Positions 1 to 12,476 of a stretch of DNA of 64,000 nucleotides are shown piece after piece. Below the pieces are notes generated by a model. The model did no database searches, was not told where the DNA came from, and saw only the letters and a program-made list of their open reading frames with translations. The translations under genes and the position numbers were made by a program. Position 1 is the stretch's first letter; every line of letters begins with the position of its first letter. The DNA is from Fragilaria crotonensis (lineage: Eukaryota > Bacillariophyta > Fragilariophyceae > Fragilariales > Fragilariaceae): positions 1 to 64,000 of the forward strand of contig JAKSYS010000120.1 in the NCBI GenBank assembly GCA_022925895.1, read 5' to 3'.

Positions 1-1266
1 GCATTTTGCGAAAACTTGAGGTTTGAATCTCTTACAATCAATCAATCAATCACACGCGTCACGTCCATGAATGCCAACAAAATAGCACTGGGTTCCGAGA
101 ATCGAAAGATGTGGACAAGGCACTCTATACCAAGTGTCAAAACAATAGGAGACGTGACGTCCCAGGAAGAAGATTTGTACTCCAGGGCTACTGTGCCATG
201 TTCGGTAAAGAATATTATGCTCATTTTTCACCACTCACTCTTGGTCCTATGGTTTGGTCCTCTATTTCTACAGCCATGTTGATTCATGGACTTGGGACTT
301 CACGCCTCGGTAGCGTCAATGAGAATTGTTGACGAGACAAGCGTTTGATTGTCAGTTCACCTCATTTTGCATGACAAAGGCAGCAGAAGCAGCAGCGTGA
401 TCACTGGGAAGTTTGAATATGGAATGACAATGATCTCAATTTGGGGCATTGGCTCGACATGGCAGAATCAAGTTGTAAAGGACACGTTTTCTGAGTTCAC
501 GATTCGTCGCAGCGGTGTCGAGCTGGCTATTCCGGGATGCACGCGCACACACCTCGGAAGCGGTTCGTGTCGGAGAACTGTTCGGGACCAGCTAACTGAC
601 ATTTTGACAATCAGCTTCTGGTTCGGTTCTCTCATCATGCATCCGATAGACAACAGTGGACTTCTGATACTGCCTCAAAAAGCAACGCCATGGGTGATGT
701 ACAGTTTCAGCTCGGAACAGTCGACATCACATCTTAAAACGTTTCCATAATGGCGTCACCTTTTCGCGTGCAAATGCGCCGGGAGGGCCGTGGTGATGTG
801 AAGAAGGCTACACCAACATAAGTAATTATTATAGCCTCATTCTAGAGTTGAGAGCCCAGCACTGCAAGACAGCGACTTCCTCACTTCAATCTGCGACTTG
901 GACTTCGGATTCGGGAGTATCGTGGTCTCTGCGGTGGATACCACGGCAGCCTTCCGTCAGACGTGATGATCACCAGTGTGCCGGTACCAAAACGACACAG
1001 AAGGTCGTCCAGCTTATGCATAGAATAGAGTGAACCGCTAAAATAGAGCTTCTACATGTACATGTAGATAGTTGCAGTACGGTACGAATTGCCCTTACCA
1101 TGTATCATGCACTCCAGTACCACGTAGACCGAATACTCCAGTACTGTAATACCGGAGGGCCGAGACGTCATAAACAACAACACCATTCCATTATATCATT
1201 ATCATCATCATCCTTCATCTTCCCTGTAAAGAACATTGTGTGTGATTACATTTACCCTTTTCAACG
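1..1266. other. Gene-free upstream region
   Basis: No coding region with recognisable domains is seen; the short open frames lack family signatures. A TGACGTCC box lies near 153, and GAGACGTCATAA lies near 1162, about 100 bases before the APS kinase start. GTAC-rich short palindromes occur around 1053-1090. Nothing else is supported. Confidence 0.5.
1158..1172. promoter_or_regulatory. CRE-like ACGTCA box upstream of APS kinase
   Basis: An ACGTCA core (the reverse complement of TGACGT) sits about 100 bases upstream of the APS kinase ATG. TGACGT-type cAMP/CO2-responsive boxes are known from diatom promoters and are bound by bZIP factors. A single core hexamer is weak evidence and may be chance. 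Confidence 0.2.
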
Positions 1267-1936
1267 ATGAACAACAACAATAACGAAACGTCGTCATCAT
1301 CGCAGTCCTCGTCCAATGTCATTTGGGAACCAGGTGCTCTGACCTTGGAAGATCGCGAATTGTTAAATGGTGGTCATCACAAGGCTGCGGTCGTGTGGTT
1401 CACGGGTCTGTCAGGATCTGGCAAATCGACAGTGGCCAAATTGGTGGAACGTCAACTCTATCAACAAAAAGGTCCATACCATGTTTTTAGATGGCGACAA
1501 TTTACGTCATGGTCTCAATCAAGATTTGGCGTTTTCGGAACTCGATCGTGAAGAAAACATTCGTCGTGTGTCACACGTGGCGGCACTCGGATTTCATCAT
1601 GGGAATGTAGTGTTGGGGAGTTTCATTTCTCCATATGCACGAGATCGACAATTGGCGCGGAGTTTAGTACCCGAGGGGAGATTTTTTGAAATTCATGTCA
1701 AGTGTGATTTGGAGGTATTGAAACAACGTGATCCAAAGGGATTGTATGCCAAGGCAATACGAGGGGAGATTCCCAACTTTACAGGTATCAGTGCACCCTA
1801 TGAAGTACCAGAGAACCCTGAACTTGTCATCGAGACCGATTCAGGAGAAACTCCTCTGACTTTGGCAAACATGGTACTCAAGACGTTGGCTGATCACGGC
1901 ATAATCCAAAAGGTCGAAGCGAGTGAGGAGAACTAG
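1267..1936 (+). CDS. Adenylylsulfate (APS) kinase, with one frame change
   Basis: Transfers phosphate from ATP to the 3' hydroxyl of APS to make PAPS, the sulfate donor for sulfotransferases. After a low-complexity Asn/Ser start, the Walker A loop GLSGSGKST is at residues 47-55. The rest of the family signature follows in the next frame: LDGDNLRHGLNQDL, ENIRRV, SFISPYARDR, RDPKGLY and NFTGI. The conceptual protein is about 222 aa, usual for a stand-alone CysC-type kinase. The switch between frames falls near 1475-1490, beside a run of five A, and fits one extra base; no splice sites explain it. It is therefore either an assembly indel or a recent frameshift. No transit peptide is visible, so a cytosolic form is possible, although a missing upstream exon cannot be excluded. 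Function is clear from the motifs. Confidence 0.9.
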
Positions 1937-2372
1937 GCCTGGCCCCTCCTCTCAGCTTTGCTATACAAAGTAGTATGATATGCACGACTCGAACAACTTA
2001 ATGCCCGCGCGATTCTTCTCAATTTTGGGCAGCGCTGACTATTGTCACTCAAGCCTCGTTCGGACGAGCTGACCTCCCAGTTTCTTCGAACATCGGCATT
2101 GACAAGACGGACGAGAGGATGATACCAATATCATACAGAAGTGCTTAATATGGGTACTTTAGGTCTGCAAAACAACACACACGCATCATGTCTTCCTTTT
2201 TAAGCCAGCCCACCGAGGACGACCAGATAGCGCGCATGATAGCTTTACAGGATGTCCATCTCACTCTGGACTTTTGAAGGTGTATAGTTGTGCGATGACC
2301 CTACCATGAATTTTCACAGACCTTATGATTCCAATTCAAAATTTAACAAATCTAATCCCCCATTACTAGTAT
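1937..2372. other. Intergenic spacer between convergent genes
   Basis: Lies between the 3' ends of APS kinase (+) and the LRR gene (-). No coding or structured feature was recognised. Confidence 0.5.
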
Positions 2373-4766
2373 TTAATAGCATTTGGTGCAGCACGAGCAC
2401 ACGATCAACGGTGTGTCTCCCCCACAGTCTGATGTTAAGTTTCCCACGTCAAGGTTACACACGTCAATCGGCATTGTCCCAGACAGACCATTTGTGTGCA
2501 ACTTTAAAGACTTTAATCCTTGAATCTTCCCAATTTCGGACGGCACAGTTCCCTTTAGTGCATTGATATGCAGCCATAGTTCCTCCAAGGCCACGGCTGT
2601 ACCCAATTCCGATGGTAACGACCCCGTGAGTGAATTGTTATACCCTTGGAAACTCACCAGGCTGCTCATTCGGCCAATCTCCGAAGGAATCGTTGACGTT
2701 AGTAGGCTTAGCGACAATTGCAACTCGACAAGATTCTTCAAATTCCCCAATTCTGATGGAATAGTCCCACTCAGATATGTATTTTCAAAAAACAAACTGG
2801 TCAAATTGGTAAGTAGCCCAACTTCCGATGGAATCTTTCCCGATAGCAAGTTCAGACTAATATCTAGAAACTCAAGATTCGTCAGCAGACCAAATTCCGA
2901 TGGTACTCCTCCCACTTCCAACGCCGTTTCACGAATGCTGAGTAGTTTCAAGGTTGTCATGGTTGCCATTTGTGTCGGAATGGTACCCTGAAAATTGTTG
3001 ATACCCATGACCAGATCCTCAATGACTGGTAATTGGAACATTGTTGGCATTGGCAGTTCGAATGCATTGACCGCAATGTTCAGGCGCACCAGAGCTGGAA
3101 GTTCCAACAGGGCTTGTTCCAATTCCTTACCAATGTAATTTTCCGAAATGTCAAGAAATTCAAGAGAGGTTAGACCACTAATCTCGGATGGCAGATTGTC
3201 AACAAGTTGGTTCCTGTAGATGAGAAGAATCTTGAGGTTCGACAAAAGACCTAATTCGGAGGGGAATGCTCCATTGATGGAGTTCTCAAAGAGCCACAGG
3301 CGTTCTTACGAGAGTTGAAGTGAGCAAATGATGCATAGGGAAGAGAAGCAACACAGCAGGCAATTCACTCACGCAGGTTTCTGAGATTTCCAATTTCAGT
3401 CGGAATCGCTCCTCCTAAACAGTTTGGTTCGCACAAGCCATCTGGTATTTCTCTACTGTCTGTCTTGGCTATCCGCAAGTCGGTTAAATTTGTCATCAAA
3501 CCCAGCTCAGTCGGTAGGCTGCCAATTAGTACATTTTGAGAGAGATCCAAGTACTCAAGTTTCGTCAGCGTTCCCAGCGACGATGGGGTGGATCCAGTCA
3601 ATTCGTTGAAAAACAGATCCAAGAATCGAAGGCTTGTCATTGATAGCAGAGCTGTGATGGGCAATGTACCGGTAATAAAATTTGCGTTCAGATTCAGCGT
3701 TTCCAGCTTTGTCAAATTGCCGATGGAGCTAGGTAAGGCGTTGGAAACAGGATTTTGCTGTTCGTCGACTCCAATGAAATTGGTGAATAAATCGAAAAAC
3801 TCTGAACAAACAAGCCCAAAGTGGCAGAGTGAGAATCTCATCACATGTAGAGGGGGGTGATCATACCACAGTGACCTCACGTACCGAGGTTGGCGAGCTG
3901 GCCGATTGTGGCTGGGATGACGCCATACAAAGTGTTTTTATTCGCATCGTATTTCTTGAGCGCGGAGAGTCCTTGAATCTCGCTCGGTATAGTACCGAAA
4001 ACGTTGTTTTCGCCTAGTTCTATGCTGATCACTTGCATGTCCTTGTCACATGTGATCCCCGACCAACTTCCAGACCCGTCTGGGTTGCAAATATTAGAAG
4101 CAGTCGTCCATCCATCCTTCACAGTCCATTCGTCTCCCGTTCCAGCATAGTACACAGTGTTCAAGACATATCGCTGGATAATTTCCAGTTGGTCGGCAGG
4201 CTGGGAAGGGTCAAGTCCGGGGTTCGTTGCCAAGAGTTTCTTGAGTGCCGAGTTCTGCGAGGTGCCTGATTTGACGAGCGACCCATCGTCTGTCAATCTT
4301 TCTATCAGGAACGTTTGGATGGCATCTGCAGCGGTGGATGTGGGAAGCGCAGTTTTGGAGGCAGGAGTTGGAGACAATGAGTTATTGAGTGGTGTTGGTA
4401 CAGGCGTGACGGGTGCAGGCGATGTTGAGGAAGCCACTGGAGCCTGTGAAGGAAACATTGGTGCAGATGTGAGAGGAGTTGGTGCAGTAGTCTGCAGTGC
4501 AGGTGAGGTTGAGGTAGACACTGGAACCTGTGACGAAGGAGTGACGGAAGGAATTGATGCAGGAGTGGCTAGCGTAGGCGATGCCGACGAAGTAACTGGA
4601 GCCTGTGACGAGAAAAGGGTTGGTGCAGAGGTGTCAGGTGCAGGTGATGTCGAGGTAGCAACTGGAGCGTTTGACGACCCAGATGGTGCAGCTGTCTCGA
4701 CTGGTGACGTCGTTGTGGACGCTACTGGTGCTATCGAAGAAGCAGTTGGCGCTGACGGCTCTGGTT
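2373..4766 (-). CDS. Secreted leucine-rich-repeat protein, exons 2-4
   Basis: Main body of a diatom-type LRR protein; exon 1 lies at 12477-12699 on the far side of a copia insertion. Inferred exons are 4766-3885, 3801-3373 and 3304-2373, with GT-AG introns of 83 and 68 nt. With exon 1 the total is 2466 nt, an exact multiple of three (821 aa), and no internal stop was met. Exon 2 opens with a long Ser/Thr/Pro/Ala stalk of near-repeats such as SSQAPV and STSPAP. A capping region follows (LTDDGS, YAGTGDEW, GITCDKDMQV). About twenty plant-type LRRs with the GTIPSEIG / LTGSLPSELG pattern run to the end, which closes with a cysteine cluster, CSCCTKCY. No transmembrane helix or kinase is seen, so secretion or wall attachment is inferred. 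Ligand and role are unknown. Confidence 0.85.
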
Positions 4767-4790
4767 CTTCGATATGGAAGGAGTTGGAAG

Positions 4791-5256
4791 TGTTCGTGCA
4801 TATCTCCAGACTATATATCTACTAGTCCACCTAGCTGACTACGGTACCGTCGTCTATCCGTACCGTCATCCGATACTCACCGCGTGGTCGCGTCGCTCCT
4901 GTCTCCTATCTAGTGACCCACGTATACTGGCTACCAAATGTAGTCTTAAAGCGGAGTACCTCTTGGACTCCGCTCACAACTTCTAAAACTTAGCTTATTC
5001 TATTTCTTCTACTGCACTCTTGCCGGTCTCGGATCGTAAGGGTAACGAGGACCAGATATAGCTTTGTCAACCGCCACCAAACACTCCGATCTCACAAAGG
5101 TAAACTCGCCCTGCTCGTGACATCTCATTATCGAACTGCGCCTCCCTGTTTCGCATCGACATCGACAACGAGGGCGCCCGGTCGCTGCCCTGCGTTTAAT
5201 CCTGCTCCCCAGCGAGCGCGGTACCAAGGTAGGGCCTTGGAAGGTTTGGTCTCACA
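4791..5256 (+). repeat. 5' LTR
   Basis: 466 bp, TG...CA termini, identical by eye to the 3' copy at 11958-12423. A TATATAT stretch lies close to its start. Confidence 0.95.
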
Positions 5257-5269
5257 GGTTATGAGCCCA
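5257..5269 (+). promoter_or_regulatory. Primer-binding site, initiator tRNA-Met anticodon arm
   Basis: GGTTATGAGCCCA directly abuts the 5' LTR. It is complementary to the anticodon stem-loop of eukaryotic initiator tRNA-Met (TGGGCTCATAACC) rather than to the tRNA 3' end. Drosophila copia and yeast Ty5 are known to prime from such a half tRNA, so the same mode is inferred here. Confidence 0.7.
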
Positions 5270-5459
5270 AGATCTCTGCTAGGGTTCGAGATCTTCCTAA
5301 GTACAGAAACCGAAAAAAGAACTTTTCAATCCCGAGTGACTTCCGAAGAGAGTCATAAGAGATAAAAGCTCGCCGGGTACTTCCAGACATACCACGTGGT
5401 GTGTAGGGCATTCCCATAAAGCCGAAACAGAATCTTTCGGTAGAGGTGGTTCAGTCATA

Positions 5460-8350
5460 CACCAAAGATGACGGTCGCTGAGGAGATTCCGCATCTATTT
5501 GACTGTTTCCTCGTCAAACTCGACATCGTCAACTGTCCTATGGCAGAAATCCCGCTCGCCGATCTCTTCGATCTCGTCACTTCATCCCTTCTCGAGAATT
5601 ACCTTGATATCATCCGTGGGGTGGTTGTGGAAATGCTCGAAGATGCGATGTGGATCGATGAATCGACGAGGGAAAAGATGGTAGATACAGGTTTCGCGCT
5701 TTTCGAAGTTCGAGATGGCCCAGGGTTGATTATCTCCCTACGAGCGGCTGCGTTGCAACGTTACGTTGCACAGTCAATTGCCAATCGGCAAATGCCAATT
5801 TCGACCCTCCGAATCCCGATTATGGTTCGATTCAAGATGACCGCTGTCGAAAAGATAACCCTCGAGATGCTCCTGTTGCTGTCATTGATATTGTAGGTGA
5901 TCCACCCGTCCCACGTTCTGGTCCACCATCGAACGTATCAGAAGGAGAACTGTTGGACCAAGTTTCGGAACTTCCGATCTCGTCCCCGGTCCCCAAGTCG
6001 ACAGTGTCGCTCCTGTTCCATCCAGAAGCAGCAGAACTGGCGCCGAGAATGTGGCACCATCCGTCCAGTTTGCGTCGGAAGATATCGCTACGCCCCGCGA
6101 TGAACCTAGGTCAGTCCCCGGCACCGGCCCGGCTAATCGTGGCGACAACGAACCCGCCATCAACACGGGTGCAACATTTCGAGGAAACCCTGTTGACGTT
6201 GAACTTGAACAACTGGCCATGGCGCCACTGGCACATCCATCCGGCGAGATTATGCTTCATACAGCGACTATCCCGATCGCGAACGCGAGTCTTCCACTCA
6301 GCCTCGTCGTGGACCACTAAGATATGACGAAGAAGCTGAGCGATACGAAGCGATTGATCAAGAGCGTGGACGAACCCCACGCCGTTCGCCTACCAAAAAT
6401 CATCCATACACTGATGAAGTAACTTTTGGTGCTGAGACCTTTAAGGATTACATGACACAATTTCAAAGTACCGACGTAAAGTTTAAGGACTTTCGGAAGA
6501 TTACACTCCCAAAGTTTGATTCCAGTAAAAACGATTCTTTCGTCCACTGGTATAAGCTGCTTGTCTCAACATGTCTGCAGTATGGAGTCTGGTGTCCGCC
6601 GTACGAATCGGTTGAGGAGGACAACATTTATGGTGCTTGGTGGAAAAGGTTACCACAATCGGTCAAGGATCAGGAAGCGTTTATGGCACATCTGCTGTAT
6701 ACGGTGCTAATCCGGCCTGAAACTTTCCCGCCAAACTCGAGAGTTGGAAGCTGTCGAAGGGTCCTCCGCCAACGCAGGATACAATGCCATATACAACATC
6801 CTCAGAATGCATCATCCTTTGCTTCATTCGGTCCTTTCGATGGCCAATTCGATTCCGATGCACCGCCGAGCCGAATCGTTTAGCCTCTACCTTCGTCGTC
6901 TCCAAGAATTCTTCGCGCGAGAACGTTTGGCAACACGCACGTATACGGAATCGGAGGCTTTGGATTTAGCTGTTCGCAATCTGTCTGCCGAATGGCGTTC
7001 CGAATTCCGCCGCCTTGTCGAACGCGACAAACGCTCTGGAAATGGAGGCCGCCTTCCCTTCAAGTTGGCTTTGCCCCAGATGGCCACTACTTTTGTCGAG
7101 TATGCTTCCGAAATCGGTCGGGACCCTCCTGGTTCAAGCCACTCCTCTGCTTCATCGCGGTCCGCCTCCACCACGATCATGCGTCGCCTTGAGACGGTCG
7201 TCGATGACACAGACGATCCCCCCTTTTTGCCCGATGATGATGTGGAATTGATCGTCCGTGCAATTGCACGCAACCAAGAATCCAGTGAAGTCTGCCTCGG
7301 TTGCCAACTGCCCGGTCATACTTTAGTGGATTGCAACCGCTTTGTGGATTACATCGTTGCAGAGTCACTTGCCCAACGCAATCCTACGTTGCGCACTCAA
7401 GTCGCGAATTCCCATTCGCACTTCCGGACCCGCCTCAATGCTGCATCAGCGCGTTCCCGTACAACGTCCACTGCCCCATCACATGGTGCACGTGTCCGCA
7501 GCCTGCAGGAAAACACCACGGAATCGTCCTCATCTACCTCCCCTCCAAGTGAGCCCGCTGTCGCTGAGGAGGCGGACTCGATGGATCATGGCTATCGCCA
7601 ACATGCCATCCAACTTGTCGGTGACACAGGCGACGATGATTTCGAATCCTGCTTTGGTCCCATCAGTATCCGGTCTATCGAACTCCTTGGCGTTGATGCT
7701 TCTTGTCCATCGTCCGCGGAGATGGTGCCTGTTCCAGCACCCGCGCCAATCCCTGACCCTTTTGTCCTACGTCGTCTTGCAGAAACATACGATGTTACAA
7801 CGTCTGCATCCTTCGCGCATGCTGACAATGGATCGATGGCCAACACTGTCCATGATGCGACCCTTTTGTTTGCCTATCGACTCCTCAAGGATTCCAAAGT
7901 CCGCCTCCTTGATGCTGGCGATCACGCTCATCATCCTCTCGGCGTTGGTTTCCTCTGTGTGCCCACCACGAATCGTGGAATTGCCGGAGCCCCCACATCC
8001 GTATTCATTCGGACGTATCACACTCCCACGATCCCCGGGATCATCATCTCGCACTCGGCTGTTTCTAAACAGCTCGGCACATCTGGATATCACATGTCAA
8101 GTCACACGGATTCGGCTGGTTTCATTCACTTCCCTCATCGCCTCCGTCGATGCCAAGATGTCTACGTCACTCTTCAGCCTACCTCTCAGCGCGGTGGTTT
8201 GACGTTCACTGAAGCTCTCATCCTGCCGACGGCTGCCCAACATGCGGCGTCCATCGTCCCGTCGTCGCTTCGTGTCCTCCGTTTGTGCTCTGACCACCAG
8301 TCCGGGCCGCCGGCAACCATCGTCGACCCTACTGACGGCATGTATTGCCA
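5460..8350 (+). mobile_element. Copia part: gag-like and protease-like region
   Basis: Internal region of the 4791-12423 element, approximate limits. It includes a zinc-knuckle sequence CLGCQLPGHTLVDC near 7.29-7.34 kb and a protease-like stretch near 7.8 kb. Part of a fossil element. Confidence 0.7.
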
Positions 8351-9550
8351 AGCCTGCCAGCTTCCACCCTTGTTGGATTTTCGGTAGGCCCGTTGCCAGG
8401 TTTACCCACTGACAACAACGGGCCTGAACCACATGGGTGCGGGGTGATTGCCGAAGACACTCATCCTGTCTCATCGCCTCCGCTGGAACCTGCGGCATTG
8501 TCGGATCCGATTGTCCTCCCATCGGATCCAACTGTGGCAGATGGCTCTCCGCCATCACCATTGACCAATCGTGACGTCTGCGAGGATATTGGCGCTGATT
8601 CCCCTATTGATCTGCTCGTCCGTTCCTTGCCCAGAGCTGCTTTGCGAATGCTCTGGCATCAACGTTTGGGGCACCTCAACTTCCGGCGTCTGTCGACCAT
8701 GCACCGCTTTGTGAAGGGAATGCCGGAATTCCAAATTCCAAATGAGATTGAATCCTGTCCTATCTGTCTGGCTGCCAAGCTTCGGAAACGGCCAGCTGGA
8801 ACCGACACAACAATGCATTCCACCATATGCAACCAAGGAATTTCCATCGACTTCGGCTTCATGGTACAGCGCAGTCGGAATACCAAGCGACAACACAATC
8901 TGATTGGTTTGAACGGTGAAACATGCTATGCGCTGATCACTGACCATTTCAGTGGCCGTCTCTACGGTCGTGCATTCGCCACAAAAGCTCCTCCAGTCGA
9001 CTGGGTTAACAATTGGCTTGCCAATAATGCCCCTGACTGTCCAAACAAGTATGTCCGCATGGATGGAGGTGGCGAGTTGGGAAAGAGTCGTGATATTCGC
9101 CAAGCGTTCACGAATTTCGGATACACTGTCGAGGTTACTGGTCCTGACTCCTCGAATCAGAACGGCCCCGGTGAGCGACCTCACCAGACCATTGGCGACG
9201 CGCTAAGATCTATGTTGTCCGGCGCCAATCTCCAAGCGAACTTCTGGCCGTACGCTTTCTATCATTATCTTCGGTTGTACAATTTTGTCCCACATGGGAC
9301 TCGTCCGACCAGCCCCTATGAAATGTGCGGCTCCACTTTGCCGAATTTGTCCAAATTGCGCACTTTGGATGCCGAGTCCATGTTCGGCCAACGACTGCGC
9401 GCTGCGGAAAGGCCATACCCAATTCGCGCCTCGGCATTTTTCTTGGGTATTCACGGTCTCTCAAAATCCTATACTACTATGATTTGGAGAGCTCCTGGTA
9501 AAAACGGCAACACACGCCCGGTTTGATGAGGGCATGAATGATCTTGTTGA
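8350..9550 (+). mobile_element. Copia part: integrase region
   Basis: Approximate limits. Contains the GAG-pre-integrase zinc finger (HQRLGHLNFRRL with CPICLAAKL downstream) and a retroviral-type integrase core, recognisable by NGPGERPHQTI and by the conserved spacing of acidic residues. The order integrase before reverse transcriptase marks the copia superfamily. Confidence 0.85.
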
Positions 9551-9699
9551 CAAACCGCCACCGAACGTTCAGATTCTTCGACAACTCAATAACGACGACT
9601 CTCCTTCCCCGGACAACGTCGATATGTCTCCTCTTGATCTTACGGTTTCGGATGACCCTTCGATCGCCTCGACGAATTGAATCCGGCAATCATTTGCGA

Positions 9700-11885
9700 T
9701 CACCCAAATCTTGATTTGAAGTCTCCGAATGCCATATCCGGAAACGTGGCTATGTTTCCAATATCATCGCACATTCTTCTGCATCTCGGATCAAAACGTC
9801 CGTCGGAAGTACATCGGTGCATTTATCGTCTCCATCAACGATCAACCTGTCTTCACGGCCCAATCTGCCATCGATGCCCTTGCTGTCGTCGCCTCCTCTG
9901 ACGCCGAAAACTTTCGTATTGTCTTTGCTCCCGACCGCTACATTCCCGTAACCGATCGGTCTACTGAGTCTCCGTTGCACTTATCCGTCGACCAGCTCCG
10001 AGTAGTCAACCAGATACTATCAGAGTCTGCTCCTTCCACTTCAACCTTGGGTACGTTTCCTTTGGATGGTGACCTTTCATCCGCTAAGGCTTGCCCGCCG
10101 CTTGTCGTACGATCCCTCAACACGACAACGCACGGTACTGTCGCAGAACAGGCTCTCGGTAGTTTCACCCGCCGTAAACTAAAAGGGCTCTCAAATTGGA
10201 ATGACTGGCAGCAGACAGAGTTCAAACAGCTGGACGCTATGGCGAAACAAGAGATGTATGGAACTCCGTGTCTCCCACCAAAAGATGCGATCATTTTGCG
10301 TCAGCACTGGGATTATTCCTACAAGGCTGACGGCACCCGCAAGGCTCGCAACTGCTGTGACGGATCTCCTCGAGCGGCACCAATGCTCAAGTTGGCGAAT
10401 ACATATTCATCATGCATCGAGCAACCGTGTATGCGGATGTTCTTTGCTTTATGTGCCTACGAGGGCTACGTTGCTCTGAAAGTTGATGCAACCAATGCTT
10501 ATGCCAACTCGCCGCCACCGGGACAGCCAACCTTCGTCTACATCGACGATCAATATGCCGATTGGTACGAAGCTCGTTACGGCACCAAATTGTCTCGGGA
10601 TATGGTGCTGCCAGTCCAACATGCCCTCCAAGGTCATCCTGAGTCCGGCGCCCTTTGGGAGGGATTCGTCAACAAGGTTATTGCACGTCATGGCTTCAAG
10701 TCTACTACCCATGAACGCAGCATCTACCACGGCGTCTACAAAGGCCATCGGATGCTCATTTGCCGGCAGGTCGATGATCTTGCCATTGGTTGCATTGACC
10801 CTGATGCTACTCGTGATCTTGTGAATACAATCTGTCGGGAAGATGGTATTGATCTCCGCGATGAAGGTCTCCTTGCATCATTTAATGGTGTCGACGTGGA
10901 GCAAACCGACCGATATATCAAGATTACTTGCGAATCTTATATTGATAAACTCCTCGCTCATTACGGATGGTCTGCCGCAGGAACTCGTGACACTGACATG
11001 AAACCCATCGAGCCACTCGCGTCCTCTACGCTCCAACAGATGTTCGTTGAGTACGAATCTGCTCCTGCCAACGGTAGTCCTGAACATGCGCTGGTGGAGT
11101 CGGCTGCTGGTTTCTCCTATCGCAGCGTCCTTGGAGCTTTAATCTATGCTTATGTGGTCGCGCGTCCCGATATCGGCTACGCGGTTACAACCTTGGCTCG
11201 CTTCTCCGATCGACCAACTAAAATCCATTACGATGCCCTCCGCCGAGTTGCGCGTTATCTACGAATGACTAAATCCTGGGGTCTCATTTATTGGCGCCGC
11301 ACTCTTCTTCCTGGTCTCCCAGCTGGTACCTTCCAACCACTTGCTTCCGATCCTTCCCTTCCATCCTTCCCGGAACCCGCGCACCCTACTCTTCTCGCAG
11401 GCTATGTTGACGCTGCTCACGCTACGGATCTCATCACGCGGCGCTCTATCACTGGTTTGGTTTTTATGTTCTGTGGTGGCCCCATCGCTTACAAATCAAA
11501 GATCCAACCAACTGTGTCCACCAGCTCTACTGAGGCTGAATTCCTAGCTGCCGTTCATGCCGCAAAGATTGCCAAGTACCTCCGCTCCATTCTCTCCGAG
11601 TTGGGCTATGCACAGCCTGGTCCTACTACGCTCTACGAGGACAACGCCGCTGCCATCCTCATGATCAATGCCAGCCGACCTACTCCGCGATCGCGTCACA
11701 TTGATATTCAACATTTCGCGATCCAAGAGTGGAAAGCTAACCGAGAAATTTTGCTTGAACATATTCCTGGCATCATCAACTCCGCCGATTCCCTCACCAA
11801 ATCTCTTGGTTCTACGCTCCATCACCGTCATGTGCGCCGTTTGATGGGGCATTACGGCGCACCCTGGACACCTCCTGTCCCTTGA
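9700..11885 (+). mobile_element. Copia part: reverse transcriptase and RNase H region
   Basis: Approximate limits. Carries the RVT_2 type reverse transcriptase (KVDATNAYANS, LQGHPESGALW, VDDLAIG), then the copia RNase H (GYVDAAHATD, STSSTEAEFLAA, YEDNAAAI, RSRHIDI). It ends shortly before the polypurine tract and 3' LTR. Confidence 0.9.
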
Positions 11886-11945
11886 CCTACCTACGATTGC
11901 GTCGCTGCACTTCTGTTACTCATTGTCACCTTCTACGATTCTGAC

Positions 11946-11957
11946 AATGGGGGAGTG
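11946..11957 (+). promoter_or_regulatory. Polypurine tract
   Basis: A purine-rich run (AATGGGGGAG) ends immediately before the 3' LTR, the expected place for plus-strand priming in LTR elements. Confidence 0.75.
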
Positions 11958-12423
11958 TGTTCGTGCATATCTCCAGACTATATATCTACTAGTCCACCTA
12001 GCTGACTACGGTACCGTCGTCTATCCGTACCGTCATCCGATACTCACCGCGTGGTCGCGTCGCTCCTGTCTCCTATCTAGTGACCCACGTATACTGGCTA
12101 CCAAATGTAGTCTTAAAGCGGAGTACCTCTTGGACTCCGCTCACAACTTCTAAAACTTAGCTTATTCTATTTCTTCTACTGCACTCTTGCCGGTCTCGGA
12201 TCGTAAGGGTAACGAGGACCAGATATAGCTTTGTCAACCGCCACCAAACACTCCGATCTCACAAAGGTAAACTCGCCCTGCTCGTGACATCTCATTATCG
12301 AACTGCGCCTCCCTGTTTCGCATCGACATCGACAACGAGGGCGCCCGGTCGCTGCCCTGCGTTTAATCCTGCTCCCCAGCGAGCGCGGTACCAAGGTAGG
12401 GCCTTGGAAGGTTTGGTCTCACA
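11958..12423 (+). repeat. 3' LTR
   Basis: 466 bp, identical by eye to the 5' LTR, followed by the second copy of the GGAAG target duplication. Confidence 0.95.
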
Positions 12424-12476
12424 GGAAGGTGAGGCAGGTATGATTAGTTGTGAGTTCGAAAGTCAAGAAGCCTTAC

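Larger units (their letters stand above)
4791..12423 (+). mobile_element. Ty1/copia LTR retrotransposon (CoDi-like), recent insertion
   Basis: A 7,633-bp element bounded by two 466-bp LTRs that begin TG and end CA. It is flanked by the 5-bp target duplication GGAAG at 4786-4790 and 12424-12428. The LTRs read as identical, so the insertion is very young. Parts follow copia order: primer-binding site, gag-like region with a CX2CX4HX4C zinc knuckle, protease-like region, integrase with HHCC finger, reverse transcriptase, RNase H, polypurine tract. The internal region looks broken, with roughly four to six apparent interruptions. It sits antisense inside the first intron of the LRR gene. Assignment to a diatom CoDi lineage is inferred from the host context and general resemblance. 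Confidence 0.95.

Noticed and set aside
2563-2991. Plus-strand open frame across the LRR exon
   Set aside because: Antisense shadow of the repeat-rich LRR coding sequence; its periodic PNSDG-like pattern mirrors the LRR consensus.
4157-4825. 222-codon plus frame rich in Val/Gly/Ala/Asp
   Set aside because: Antisense of the Ser/Thr/Pro stalk of the LRR gene; composition follows from the stalk repeats, and it runs into the LTR.
7342-8202. Long overlapping frame inside the copia element
   Set aside because: Lies in a different frame over the gag/protease region and has no domain; a shadow.
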